Shown here in pieces: positions 23,923-35,539 of a stretch of DNA of 64,000 nt. The position numbers were made by a program, and so were the translations under genes. The stretch spans positions 37,648,107 through 37,712,106 of the forward strand of contig CM042091.1 of NCBI GenBank assembly GCA_023512835.1, written 5' to 3'. The stretch is from Taxillus chinensis (taxonomy: Eukaryota > Streptophyta > Magnoliopsida > Santalales > Loranthaceae). Position 1 is the first letter of the stretch. Every line of letters starts with the position of its first letter. The notes beneath the pieces are model-generated. The model saw nothing but the letters and a program-made list of their open reading frames with translations. It did not search any database and had not been told where the DNA came from.

Positions 23923-25035
23923 AGTTGAGTGGGGCCCAGTGGTTTTCCAAGATAGATCTGCGATCGGGGTTTCACCAGTTAAGGGTTAGGGAGGAGGACA
24001 TCCCAAAGACTACTTTTCAGTGCCGGTATGGGTATTATGAGTGGTAATGATGCCTTTTGGGCTCACTAATGTACCAGCAGTGTTCATGCATTTGATGAAC
24101 TAGGTCTTTGCTCCATACTTGGATTCTTTTGTGGTGGTGTTTATGGATGATATTTTGGTGTATTCCAAGATGGAGAGGGAGCATGTGGAACATTTGGCAA
24201 CAGTGTTGCAAACCTTGAGGGACCAGCAGTTGTTTGCTAAGTTTAGTAAATGTGAGTTTTGGATGCAGGAGGTTCATTTTCTTGGCCATGTCTTGTCAGC
24301 TGAGGGGGTTAGAGTAGACCCAGCTAAGATTGAGGTTGTATCATCGTGGGAGAGGCCAACCAATGTTTTCGAGATTCGTAGTTTTCTTGGCTTGGCGGGG
24401 TATTACCGTCGTTTTTTAAAGGGATTCTCCCGTTCGGCAGCTCCTATGACGGCGTTGGCTAGGAAGGGAGTGAAGTTTGAGTGGATTGATAGGTGTCAGT
24501 AGGCCTTTGAGACTCTCAAGACCCATTTGACCACTGCACCTGTGTTAAGGTTACCTAGGGAGGACGTCCCATATGAGGTGTATTGTGATGCGTCCAGGAT
24601 TGGTTTGGAGTGTGTGCATATGCAAGAGCACAATGTGGTAGCTTATGGGTCGAGGCAGTTGAAACCATATAAGTAGATTACCCTACTCATTTTCTTGAGT
24701 TGGCGGCTGTCATCTTTGCTTTGAAGAGTTGGCAACATTACCTTTTGGGGGAGAAGTTTGTGGTGTTCTCAGATCACAAGAGACTTTAGTACATTTTTAC
24801 TTAGAAGGACTTGAATTTGAGGGAGAGGAGTTGGGTGGAGTACTTGCAGACCTTTGACTTTACTCTTGCCTATACCCCGTGCATGGGCAATGTTGTAGCT
24901 GACGCGTTGAGCAAGAAAGGAAAGGCTAAGGTGGCATTGAGAGAGTGGAAGCTAATGGAGCAGTTGCATCCTATTACTCGTAATGGTGGGACAGTCCTGA
25001 GTCCTATTATTGTTGTGCCTGAGCTGTACCAGTGA
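23923..25035 (+). pseudogene. pol: RT (3' part) and RNase H of Element 4
   Basis: RT begins at [14 protein letters not shown]. The catalytic motif reads FMDDILVYS, with the Asp pair at 24146-24151 and Met in place of the usual Ile/Val. [20 protein letters not shown] and [17 protein letters not shown] follow. RNase H shows [10 protein letters not shown] (about 24585), [25 protein letters not shown] and [12 protein letters not shown] (about 24890). Stops at 24501, 24675 and 24787 (Gln or Trp codons to TAG) break it. Confidence 0.9.
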
Positions 25036-25050
25036 CTCTGGGAGGGACAA

Positions 25051-26459
25051 TTGGGGGATATTGAGTGTGAGGTTCTCCGTGCTCGTATTGAGGCTGGTGA
25101 GCTATCTAAGAATTGGATAGAGGGTCCTGAGCATGAGTTGTCTTTCCAAGTGGGGCTAGTAGTGGCTTCTTCTCTTAGAGATGAGGTGATGCGGGATTTC
25201 CATCAATCTAGAGTTGCTGTGCATCCTAGGGGTACGAAGATGTACTATGCACTTCGGGGGCATTTTTGGTGGCCTGGGATGAAACGTGATGTGGCAGCAT
25301 TTGTTGCAAGGTGCCTTACTTGTCAACAAGTGAAAGCGGAGCATCTGTGGCCAGCAGGTATGTTACAGCCGTTGCCAGTAGCGGAGTGGAAGTGGGACCA
25401 CATAGTGATGGATTTTGTGACTGGACTTCCACCCACCACTAGGAGGAAAGACATGATATGGGTAATTGTGGATCGGTTAACGAAGTCAGCCCACTTCCTT
25501 GCCGTTCGAGAGCGGGATTCCATTGGGGCCTTGAGTCAGTTATATGTGAACGAGGTTGTGAGGCTGCATGGGGTGCCATCATCGATTGTATCCGATAAAG
25601 ATTCAAGGTAACTTCCCGATTTTGGGCAGGTTTGCAGGAGGCTATGGGGACAAAGCTTAGCATGAGTACAGCTTTTCACCCTGAGACTGATGGTCAGACA
25701 GAGAGGATAAATCAGACATTGGAGGACATGTTGAGGGCCTGTGTGCTCGATTTTGGGGGTTCGTGGGCAACTCACCTTCCTTTGGTGGAGTTTGCCTATA
25801 ACAACAGTTACCAGGCATCTATTGGGATGGCCACTTTTGAGGTGTTGTATGGGAGACCGTGTCGATCACCTCTGTGTTGGACTAAGGTGGGGGAGACAGC
25901 TCTATTGGGACCACAGTTGGTTCAAGAGGCTACTGAGAAGGTTAGGTTGATTCGTGAGCGCATGTTATTAGCTCAGAGTCGCTAGCAATCTTATGCAGAT
26001 CAGTGGCGGCGCCCTTTGGAGTTTTCTGTGGGAGATCATGTGTTCCTTCGTGTTTCCCCACGTCATGGTCATCGACGGTTTGGGAGAGGCTCCAAGCTAT
26101 CCCCACGATTTATTGGTCCTTTTTAGGTTATGGCTCGTGTGGGGCCAGTGGCCTACCGGTTAGCATTGCCACCGCGGTTGAGTCGGGTACACAATGTGTT
26201 CCATGTGTCCCAGTTAAGGAAGTATCATCCTGACCCAACTCATGTGATTGATTGGGGAACCTTGGACATTGAGGATGATATGTCCGTTGTTGAGGCCCCT
26301 ATCCGTATACTAGATTGACGGGATAAGCTTTTGCATGGTCATTCTATTCCTTTCGTTTGCGTGCTGTGGCAGCCCCGTGACATTGAGGAAGAGACTTGGG
26401 AACGTAAGTCCATGATGCATGGGCAGCACCCGGAGTTATTCGAGAACGAACAATCTTGA
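25051..26459 (+). pseudogene. pol: Integrase and chromodomain of Element 4
   Basis: The HHCC zinc region is FHQSRVAVHP..CLTCQQVKAEH (25195-25340). The core holds Asp in HIVMDFVTGLP (about 25400), Asp in VSDKDSR (about 25590) and Glu in DGQTERINQTLE (about 25692). GPF and chromodomain parts ([36 protein letters not shown]) run to TGA at 26459. A small indel after SDKDSR (about 25612), a TAG at 25983 and a TGA at 26317 break the frame. Confidence 0.92.
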
Positions 26460-26736
26460 GGGTGGGAAGTGGCTGTTGGCCCAGAGATAATAGTGACGAA
26501 ATTTCCTGTGCTAGTTATTCGTGATGTGTTGTATATTCGTGTATTGTCCTTTTTAGACATTTTTTATTTGAGATGCGTATTTGTGACATGCGGGTATGTG
26601 TTATATGCATTGTGGTGGTGCTTTGTTAAGTTTGTGGACGTGTCCTATTATGTGCTATTTGCGTTATGATTCATGTGGATATGCAAATAGGCTGCATGTG
26701 TTTGTTATTTCTTATGGTTCTAGTCGCATGTTGTTT

Positions 26737-26771
26737 CTTTTCGAGAATGAAAAGTCTTAAGGGAGAGTGGA
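26737..26771 (+). promoter_or_regulatory. Pre-PPT hairpin and polypurine tract of Element 4
   Basis: CTTTTC-GAGAAT-GAAAAG at 26737-26754 keeps the stem although the loop has decayed. TAAGGGAGAGTGGA (26758-26771) is the purine tract before the LTR. Confidence 0.8.
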
Positions 26772-28575
26772 TGTAACGACTCGTGTTTCGGTATGTGAGG
26801 AGTTAGTCACAGTTATGCCTTTTGAGAGGAAATTGTTAGGTTTTGGGAAATTCCTTCTCATACTCATTAGCTAGAACACTTTGTATGTTGATGAGAAAGC
26901 ATGAGGCAAGAGATGAGCCCAATAGGACACTTTTAGAGGGTGCACGTGACAATGGCTTGTCATGTGCAGTGAGGTTTTTGCATGGGAGCCTTCCAGACTA
27001 AGTTATAAGGCTTGTGGTAAAGTTTTAGGTCATTTGGAGGTTGCACGTGACAATGGCTTTTGTCATGTGCAGCCATATTTTTGCACCATCGTCTTCGATT
27101 TGTTATGCTAGTAATGTTTTCCCAAAGGGCAATGTTCAAATGGGGAGTAGTTTGTCCTGTGTGGAAGCGGAAAGGTTAAAACATGTTTTATTTATCAAAA
27201 CTACATTGTTTTTATGTTGATTTTCATTTATCAAAACTATGTCATTTTGATGTTGGGTTTCACTTATCAAAACTACATTGTTTTGATAAGTGATGTGTCT
27301 ATATAAGGAGGTGGAGGTCTCCTTATTTTAGATTAAGGGTTTCTTTTTGTCAGCCGTCGCAGAGAGAGAGAGAGAGAGAGAGGATCTCCTGATCACTGCT
27401 GTGGTGATTCGCATGGGTGGACGGCATCTAGCGTAGAAGCAAGGGCAAGGAGGAACCTTTTGAGGTTGGGATTTTGTCCTTTCCTGGACCCAATTCCAGG
27501 GTAAAGGCCTATGGTAGATGTTTTGGCTGATTGTTCATGTTTATTAGTAAATATAAATATATATACGTAAATTCATTTAGGTGTGATCTCCTACATGAAT
27601 GTTGGCCTTCAATGGCATATGTTGTTTGGATATGATGTTGAGTCCAGGGCCGGGGGAATTTTGGGTTCGTTCCTAGGGCAGAGGACCCTAGGGGCCGTTG
27701 GGGCGTTTGCACTCTTCGTTCCGTAGTGAGATCGTTAGAGTAGTCCTGCGGTAGGACTGCGTGAGGGAACCTTAGAGTTTTCGGGGTAGTTACGTCGATA
27801 TACAAATTTTGTTTGATATGATATCTATGTGGATATGATAATTATGGATTGTGTGTGGATTGTTGGATACATGTGTATATCTGATGTGATGTGAATGTGA
27901 CTATGTGTGCTATGTGGTTATAGTGGCCTGTGTGGCTGTGTTTGTGAGCCTGTGTGGCTGTATTTCTGGAGCCTGTGTGGCTGTGTTTGTGGAGCTTGTA
28001 TGGCTGTGGATGTGGAGCCTATGTGGCTGTGGAGCCTGTGTGGCTGTGGCTGTGATTGTACATGCCCCTGTGACTTGTCTGTGTTGACATGTTCTTAAAT
28101 GTTGAGCATACCTGTTCATATTCTATTGCCATGACACTGCACTTGTGCATGTCCGCATCTAGATGCTACGAGCATGGGATGGGTTGGGGAGACATGATCC
28201 CTACTGAGTTGTGGTTGCTCACCCCTCCTACTGTGTTTTGTTTTTTTTTTCAGGGACCTACAAGCGTTAGGTGGGGACACCAAAGTGGAAGACAGTCCTG
28301 CTTGTTGCTTTGTTTAAATGTTATTTTGTGGGACCTTTGTAATCCTAGTGGGGAAAGTTTGTAAAAGGATTTTGACTGTAATAAAGGCATGTTTGGTTTG
28401 TAAACATTTATTGTGGTTTGAAATTAATAAAGATATATGTTTCTATTTTGTGGTTGTCTATTGTGAATGTGTGTGATTTCATGTGTTGAATTATTTGTCT
28501 CAACCCCTTGCCCACCGAGTGGGTAAAGGGGAGTCACGAACCGGTTTCCTCGGGTTGGAAATCCAGGGCATGACA
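26772..28575 (+). repeat. Element 4 3' LTR (1804 bp)
   Basis: TGTAACGACTCG to GGGCATGACA. U3 holds two G-box inverted repeats (26941-26968 and 27042-27071), three decayed ACGT palindromes (about 27194-27215, 27230-27251, 27266-27287), then TATATAAG at 27300-27307 and a GA run (27361-27382). A GTGTGGCTGTG tandem lies at 27925-28060. It ends against the cacca duplication. Confidence 0.93.
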
Positions 28576-28580
28576 CACCA

Positions 28581-29289
28581 TCAGAGAGACCAATTCATCA
28601 ATGGCAAGCTAGTCAGGCAGGATCTAGCCAGTCCCGGCCTCAAGGGAGGCTGGAGAGATGGCAGACTGATGCTAGAGGCAGTTAGGGCAAGAACCACCCA
28701 GTGAGTGAGCCCAGTGGCACGGGCCAGGGGAGGGTGTTTGCGCTAAATGCAAGACCTCAGGAGGAGGTTGAGCTACCACCTCCACCAACGGAGGGTGGGG
28801 CAGGACCATTAATGGTTAGAGGTGCCCTTTTGATCTCTTGTACGCTTGTTTCCATTCTTTTCAATACGGGTGCATCTTGTTCATTTGTTGCCGAGCTTGT
28901 GATTGATGACTTGGAATTAACATGTGTTGAGGCAAAGAGACCCCTAGTTATTGAGTCTCCAATGGCTGGTATGCTTGAGGTGAGGCGTGTTTGTTGTGAC
29001 TCTATGTTAACCATAGGAGATATAAAGCTTAGCTTTGATTTTCATGTGATACGATTGCGGACATTTGACCTGATCTTGGGTGTGGATTGGTTTATGGCTT
29101 TCCATGCCAAGATAGATTATTATCAGCGGCGTGTATCATTCGTGTCATCTGCGGGTATTTCTTGTACCCTGCAGGGGGAGTGGGATTGTGTGGCGAGTTG
29201 AGTTGGGCCAGTGATAGACCAGTAGGGCCCCATTACTCATAGGTTGGTAGCTCTAACCTTTGCTGACTAGGGAAAAGTGGGAAAGAGGT
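28581..29289 (+). pseudogene. Gag end and protease of Element 2, third part
   Basis: Resumes at TCAGAGAGACCAATTC, matching Element 4 at 23729. It encodes the Gly/Ser/Gln-rich gag tail, then GQGRVFALNARPQEEVELP and the protease SILFNTGASCSFVAEL (28854-28895). The catalytic DTGAS reads NTGAS (AAT at 28863): the essential Asp is lost by a G-to-A change, so this protease would be dead even if in frame. LILGVDW and EWDCVAS follow. Coding ends at the Element 5 insertion (flank gaggt, 29285-29289). Confidence 0.88.
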
Positions 29290-30957
29290 TGTTGGTCCCT
29301 TGGAGCCTAGAGGGGGGTGAATAGGGGGTCATTACAGAAGTAATAAATGAAGCTTTTGCTCCCCCTTAGATCATGCCATCCTCTCAGTGAAAGACTCCCC
29401 CTCAAATAGACAGCCAGGAAAGAGGTCACGAGACATATATGGGGGGTATTACTTGGATAATTAATAAAGCATTCTCCCCCGTAGATCGTGCGATCCTCTC
29501 GGTTGACATTTCCTGCTTAGAGAAAGTTAGTGTTGTCTACCCTTTTAGGAAACTACACTTTAGAAGCTGATCAAACTACGACTGTATGTACATCCACCAG
29601 GCATTCCGAGCTAAACCATTTCATTTCTTCAACTATACACATTAATAGAGCAATCTATATGAACCGACATTTGTCATGTGGTGATGAATGAAAATTAAGA
29701 TCATGAAATCCTAAGAAGGTTATTCATATAAGTTTTAATCATGTTGGCTTAAAACGACTTCAGTCGAGAAACGCATGCATCCTCCCAGTTGGAATCTTGA
29801 GGAGCTTCATCCACCACCTTTGGCTCTACTTGTGATAGAAAACATGAGTAAAGACACATGTTGGAGGTGGCGGCTCTTGTTCTTACACCAACAGTAGGAT
29901 CACCAATCACTTGATCTGAAGGGTGGTTTCTTGTCCACCTATAGTTCTGTGCATGTGATGGTTGATCCTCAATAATTTGAAGTTCAGCCAGACTAGGTGG
30001 TTCAAGTACGTCCGCTGGTTGAACTTCTTCCGGGTCAGTTATTTCCATATTAACAGGTTCGGAAGAACTCAGTGGTTCTTCCACACTGTTGCGTTCAATA
30101 TTAACTGGTCCGGAAGAACTAGAATGTACTCCGAAGTTTTGGATAGCCGTAGGAGTGTGTCCGGAGTTTACTGGAAGTCCAGAGTCCGATTCGTCTGAAG
30201 CATCGTCCGTCTCATTTCTTCGTGCTTCACTAATGCTAGGTGATTGGTCAATGTGAGTGACAGGAACATTCATAAACTTTGAATAGTCGATGTTATCGTC
30301 CTTATCCTGCACATTAGAACTTGAAGAACAAACTTTTGACCAATCTAGGTTAGCTTTATCGAAAGTCACATGGATAGATTCTTCAACTTTAAAAATTTTT
30401 CTATTGAAGATTCGATAAGCCTTACTATGTAGTGAGTATCTGACAAATACCCCATCATCAGATTTTGGTTCAAATTTATTCCGGGGTTCTTTATCGTTGT
30501 TCAGTACGTAGCAAGTACACCCAAAAGCTCGGAAATGTGAAATTGAGGGTTTTTGTCCTCTCCACATCTCATAGGGTGTTTTCATGGTAAATTTATTTAT
30601 TAGAGTTCTGTTTTGAATGTAGTAGGCAGTGGACACGGCTTCAGCCCATAGACTGAGAGGAAGCTTTGCCCCTTTTAAGATATATCTGCCAGCCTCGACT
30701 AAAGTGCGATTCTTGCGCTCCGCTACCCCATTTTGTTGTGGAGTTCTGGGCGCAGAGAAGTCGTGCTGAATGCCCTATTCAGAAAAATATGACCTCATAT
30801 CAGGATTATGTATCATGTCCTTAGCTTTGCTCTTACGAGTGTAGATCCGGATGAAGGTCAAATCTTTTGCAATGACTTAAGATAAAACAACAAAGGTCTC
30901 AAATCAAATTACATAGGGCTTTATCAACATTATCCAAATTCTGGGCTTGATCCAATA
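29290..30957 (-). mobile_element. Element 5: 1.7-kb Sirevirus-type copia deletion derivative
   Basis: Read on the minus strand it starts with LTR-like TATTGGATCAAGCCC (30957; TGTTGG in other copies) and after about 150 bp joins integrase coding. It then runs through the integrase C-terminus and linker (29749-30636), skips RT and RNase H, and ends with the purine-rich 3' region and LTR terminus CTCCAAGGGACCAACA (29290). The flanks gaggt and gaggg look like a decayed target-site duplication, and joining them restores the KRVWP reading of Element 2. Both LTR interiors, gag, protease and RT are missing. Confidence 0.88.
29749..30790 (-). pseudogene. Copia integrase C-terminal part of Element 5
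   Basis: From right to left on the minus strand: the end of the integrase core with NGVAERKNRTLVEAGR, then LWAEAVSTAYYIQNR (about 30630), TPYEMWRGQKPSISHFRAFGCTCYVLNN, an acidic Ser/Pro-rich linker, and NYRWTRNHPSDQVIGDPTVGVRTR. This is the stretch between integrase and RT in copia elements. It ends at SNWEDACVSRLKSF, just before RT should begin. 30636-29749 is open over 295 codons, unusually intact for this window. Confidence 0.88.
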
Positions 30958-32250
30958 GAGGGTATGGCCAACAGTTGTTGACCAATTTCAGGATGACTTT
31001 CTTGAGGAGTTGAGGAGTTTACCACTTAAGAGGAGTCTGGAGTTCACCATTGAGGTACTACCGGGAACTGGTCAGATTTTCCAAGTGGCATTTTCTATGG
31101 GGCCAACTGAGTTGAGGGAGCTTCAGAGGCAGATAGAGGAGTTGGAGGGCCAGGGGTATATTAGGCTGAGTACCTCACCCTAGGGTGCTCCGGTGCTCTT
31201 TGCGAAGAAGGTGGATGGTACGCTTCATCTTTGCAATGACTATAGGAAGCTAAATTTGGTGACTGTAAAGAACAAGTATCCATTACCTCGGATAGATGAC
31301 TTACTTGACCAGTTAAGTGGGGCCCAGTGGTTTTCGAAGATAGATCTGCGATTGGGGTATCACCAGTTAAGGGTTAAAGATGAGGACATCCCTAAGATTG
31401 CTTTTCGGTGCCGGTATGGGCATTATAAGTGGGTAGTGATGCCTTTTGGGCTCACTAATGCACCAGCAGTGTTCATGCATCTAATGAACCAGGGTTTTGC
31501 TCCATACATGGATTCTTTTGTGGTGGTGTTCATTGATGATATTTTTGTGCATTCCAAAACCGAAAGGGAGTATGTGGAACATTTGGCAACAGTGTTGCAA
31601 ACCTTGAGGGACCAACAATTGTATGCTAAGTTTAGCAAATGTGAGTTTTGGATGCAGTAGATTCATTTTCTTGGCCATGTAGTGTCAGCTGGGGGTGTTA
31701 GGGTGGACCCAGCTAAGATTGAGGCTGTGTCATCATGGGAGGATTCCTCCTCTTCTTCCGAGGTTTTTGAGTGGACTGACAAGTGTCAGCAGGCGTTTGA
31801 GGCTCTCAAAACCCATTTGACCACTGCACCTGTGTTGACGTTACCTAGGGAGGACGTCCCGTATTAGGTGTATTGTGATGCATCCAGGATTGGTTTGGGG
31901 TGTGTGCTCATCGAGGAGCACAGTGTGATAGCTTATGGATTGAGGCAGTTGAAACCACATGAGCAAAATTATCCTCCTCATGATCTTGAGTTAGCGGCTA
32001 TTATCTTTGCTTTGAAGAGTTGGCAACATTATCTTTTGGGGGAAAAGTTTGTGGTGTTCTCAGATCACGAGAACCTTCAGTACATCTTCACTCAGAGATG
32101 GGTGGAGTATTTGCAGACCTTTGATTTTACTCTTGCCTATAGCCCAGGTAAGGGAAATGTCGTGGCTGATGCGTTGAGCAAGAAAGGGAAAGCTGAGGTG
32201 GCAATGAGAGAGTGGAAGCCGATGGAGCAATTGGCGATGTTGTAGTTGCA
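30958..32250 (+). pseudogene. pol: RT and RNase H of Element 2
   Basis: Resumes after Element 5 at GAGGGTATGGCC. RT motifs: [19 protein letters not shown] (31197), [52 protein letters not shown], and FIDDIFVHS with the Asp pair at 31535-31540. A stop at 31182 replaces Trp. At 31739-31762 a 24-bp foreign patch replaces about 140 bp encoding the GYYRRF region. RNase H follows: [13 protein letters not shown] (31868), [27 protein letters not shown], then a loss of about eight codons before [18 protein letters not shown] and [12 protein letters not shown]. Confidence 0.9.
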
Positions 32251-32283
32251 GCTTATTGCTCATGATGGTGGGACAGTCCTGAG

Positions 32284-33724
32284 TTGTACCAGCGAGTTCG
32301 GGAGGGACAGTTGGGTGATATAGAGTGTGAGGTTTCCCGTGCTCATGTTGAGGTTAGCAAGCTATCTGGGGATTGGACCGAGGGTCCTGAGCATGAGTTA
32401 TCCTTTCAAGGACGATTGGTAGTTGCTTCTTCTCTCCCGGATGAGGTGATGCGGGATTTCAATCAGTCTAGAGTTGCTGTGCATCCAAGGGGTAGAAGAT
32501 GTACCTTGCACTTTGGGGACATTTTTGGTGGCCTGGGATGAAACGTGATGTGGCTGCATTTGTTTTGAGGTGCCTCACTTGTCAGCAGGTGAAAGCTGAA
32601 CATCAACGGACAACGGGTATGTTATAGCTGTTACTAGTAGCAGAGTGAAACTGGGACCAAATAGTGATGGATTTTGTGACTGCTTTCCATCCACAATTGG
32701 GAGGAAAGACATGATATGGGTGATTGTGGATCAGTTGACAAAGTCGGCCCATTTCCTTGCAGTTCGCGAGCGGGATTCCATTGGGGCATTGAGTGAGCTT
32801 TATGTGAACGAGATTGTGAGACTGCATGGGGTACCATCGTTGATTGTGTCCGATAGAGATTCGAGGTTCACTTCTCGTTTTTTAGCAGGCTTGCAGGTGG
32901 CTATGGGGATAAAGCTTAGCCTGAGTACAACTTTTCACCCTGAGACTGACGGTCAGACAGAGAGGACAAATCAAACATTAGAGGACATGTTGCGGGCCTG
33001 TGTGCCAGATTTTGGGGGTTTTTGGGCAACGGCAACCCACCTTCCTTTGGTGGAGTTTGCCTACAACAATAGTTATCAGGCATCCATTAGAATGGCTCCT
33101 TTTGAGGCATTGTATGGCAAACCGTGTCAGCCACCTTTGTGTTGGACTAAGGTGGGGGAGGCAGCTCTTTTGGGACCGCAGCTGGTTCAAGTGGCTACCG
33201 AGAAGGTCAAGTGGATTCGTCAACTCTTGTTGTCAGCTCAGAGTCGACAGAAATCTTATGCAGATCAGCGGCGGTGACCTTTAGAGTTTTCTGTGGGAGA
33301 TCATGTGTTCCTTTGTGTTTCTCTACGTCGTGGGCATCGGCTGTTTGGGAGAGGTTCCAAGCTATCTCCGCGGTTTATTAGTCCTTTTGAGGTTATGGCT
33401 CATGTGGGGCCAGTGGCCTACCGGTTAGCATTGCCACCACGATTGAGTCGGGTGCACAATGTGTTCCATATGTCCCATTTCAGGAAGTATCATCTTAACC
33501 CAACTCATGTGATTGATTGGGGGACATTGGATATTGAGGATGACATGTCCGTTGTTGAAGTTCCTCTCCAAATATTGGATCGACGTGAGAAGTTTTTGTG
33601 TGGTCGTACTATTCCATTGGTTCCCGTGCTGTGGCAGTATCATGGCATTGAGGAGGAGACATGGGAACGAGAGTCCATGATGCGTGAGCAGCACCCGGAA
33701 TTGTTTGAGGACAAACAATCTTGA
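32284..33724 (+). pseudogene. pol: Integrase and chromodomain of Element 2
   Basis: HHCC remnants FNQSRVAVHP..CLTCQQVKAEH lie at 32457-32605, with a one-base shift after HPRG. Core: Asp in IVMDFVTA (about 32664), Asp in VSDRDSRFTSRF (about 32847) and Glu in DGQTERTNQTLEDML (about 32957). The GPF-related module reads [21 protein letters not shown] (33373-33440), so Gly of GPF is Ser. The chromodomain ([37 protein letters not shown]) ends at TGA 33724. From 33293 to the stop the frame is open. A stop lies at 33275 (Arg to TGA). Confidence 0.92.
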
Positions 33725-33950
33725 GGGAGGGAGGTCGCTTTTGGTTAAGAGATAGTGATGTGGTTTCCATCCCAATGAAATAGCTTGGAAACATGTGTGC
33801 TTTGTTGAGTCCTGTCATGTGATATGTGATGTGTGTGCAATGTATGATCCATGTGGTTATACAAATGGGTTGCATGTGTTTGCTATTCCTAGCAGTTCTA
33901 GTTAGCATGTTGTTTCTTTTCGAGGACGAAAAGTCTTAAGGGGGAGAGGA
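33701..33950 (+). promoter_or_regulatory. Twin hairpins and polypurine tract of Element 2
   Basis: TTGTTTG-AGGA-CAAACAA (33701-33718) overlaps the end of pol, and CTTTTCG-AGGA-CGAAAAG (33916-33933) precedes TTAAGGGGGAGAGGA (33936-33950). Both stems are perfect 7-bp pairs with the same AGGA loop. Confidence 0.8.
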
Positions 33951-34785
<835 letters not shown>

Positions 34786-35068
34786 TTTCCGATGCTTACT
34801 CCACGTCTTCTTGTACTTAGTCCGCGCTAACATTCCTTACTCCGTATCTTGTAATAGCTCGGTTATTTACCGAGTTATTTATCAACACTTACAATGATCC
34901 GAATCAAGATTATGTATCCTGTCCTTTACGTATCGTTCACGAGTGAATCAAGTTTGTCGTTTTAAGCTTATCTTCTGCAACATTGTTAGATATAGTGAAA
35001 CAAGTCATCTTAAATTAAATTACATAGGGTTTAATTTGCATCTTCTAAATTCTAGGTTCGATCCAACA
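34786..35068 (-). repeat. Diverged Sirevirus-type copia LTR fragment
   Basis: Minus-strand text matches the first about 280 bp of the copia LTRs: it ends GATCCAACA at 35068 and contains CCTTACTCCGTAT, GGTTATTTACC, GATTATGTATCCTGTCC and ATTACATAGGG. It is more diverged than Elements 6 and 8, so it is an older relic. Its left end is truncated against Element 2's LTR. Confidence 0.8.
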
Positions 35069-35375
35069 ACTAGCATTATTGATTCTCTTGAATCAATAAC
35101 TTTATCCCATGCTGATTATGAGTTCTTGATTGATTCTACCCAGATGGCTACAACTTCAATTACTTTATCCCGTGTTTACGTTACTTTGGGAGATATCATT
35201 TTGGTATCTTGCTCGGCAATATGAGCATTTTAGTTATAGTTCGGTTCAATTTGGAGTTTGGGACCTCGGAAGGCTAGTTGTGTATTTTTGGGTTTTTATT
35301 AATTAAAAAATTAGCAGTAAATATAAATTGAAGGAAAATAAAGAGAGCTTTCACTTTACGCTATCACGTTGGTGG

Positions 35376-35423
<48 letters not shown>

Positions 35424-35539
35424 CAGAGGGCTTGAAGCCTTGGTGCTTTGGGGTGATTTGGGTTCGTGGAGCTCATTTTTGGGTTGGATTTGGTGGTTTA
35501 GCATAAGATCTGTGGTTAAGATCTGTGATATATAATGGT
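35069..35539 (+). other. Unassigned flank, probably degraded gypsy LTR, left part
   Basis: No gene recognised. It contains GGGTTTTTATTAATTAAAA, a (GA)n run at 35379-35420 and leader-like text. The sequence continues after Element 6 at 48214, because atggt is duplicated at both ends of that insertion. The frame at 34943-35224 is open but crosses the copia LTR junction and resembles no known protein. Confidence 0.5.

Larger units (their letters stand above)
13531..28575 (+). mobile_element. Element 4: Tekay-type gypsy with a second element nested in its 5' LTR
   Basis: Starts TGTAATGACCC at 13531, ends GGGCATGACA at 28575, and is flanked by a perfect 5-bp duplication cacca (13526-13530 and 28576-28580) within Element 2 gag. 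The 5' LTR is split into 13531-13872 and 21294-22110 by Element 3. Internal region 22111-26771; 3' LTR 26772-28575. A deletion fuses the gag end directly to the middle of RT near 23922, removing the protease and RT N-terminus, so this copy could not move without help even before its stops. Confidence 0.93.
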
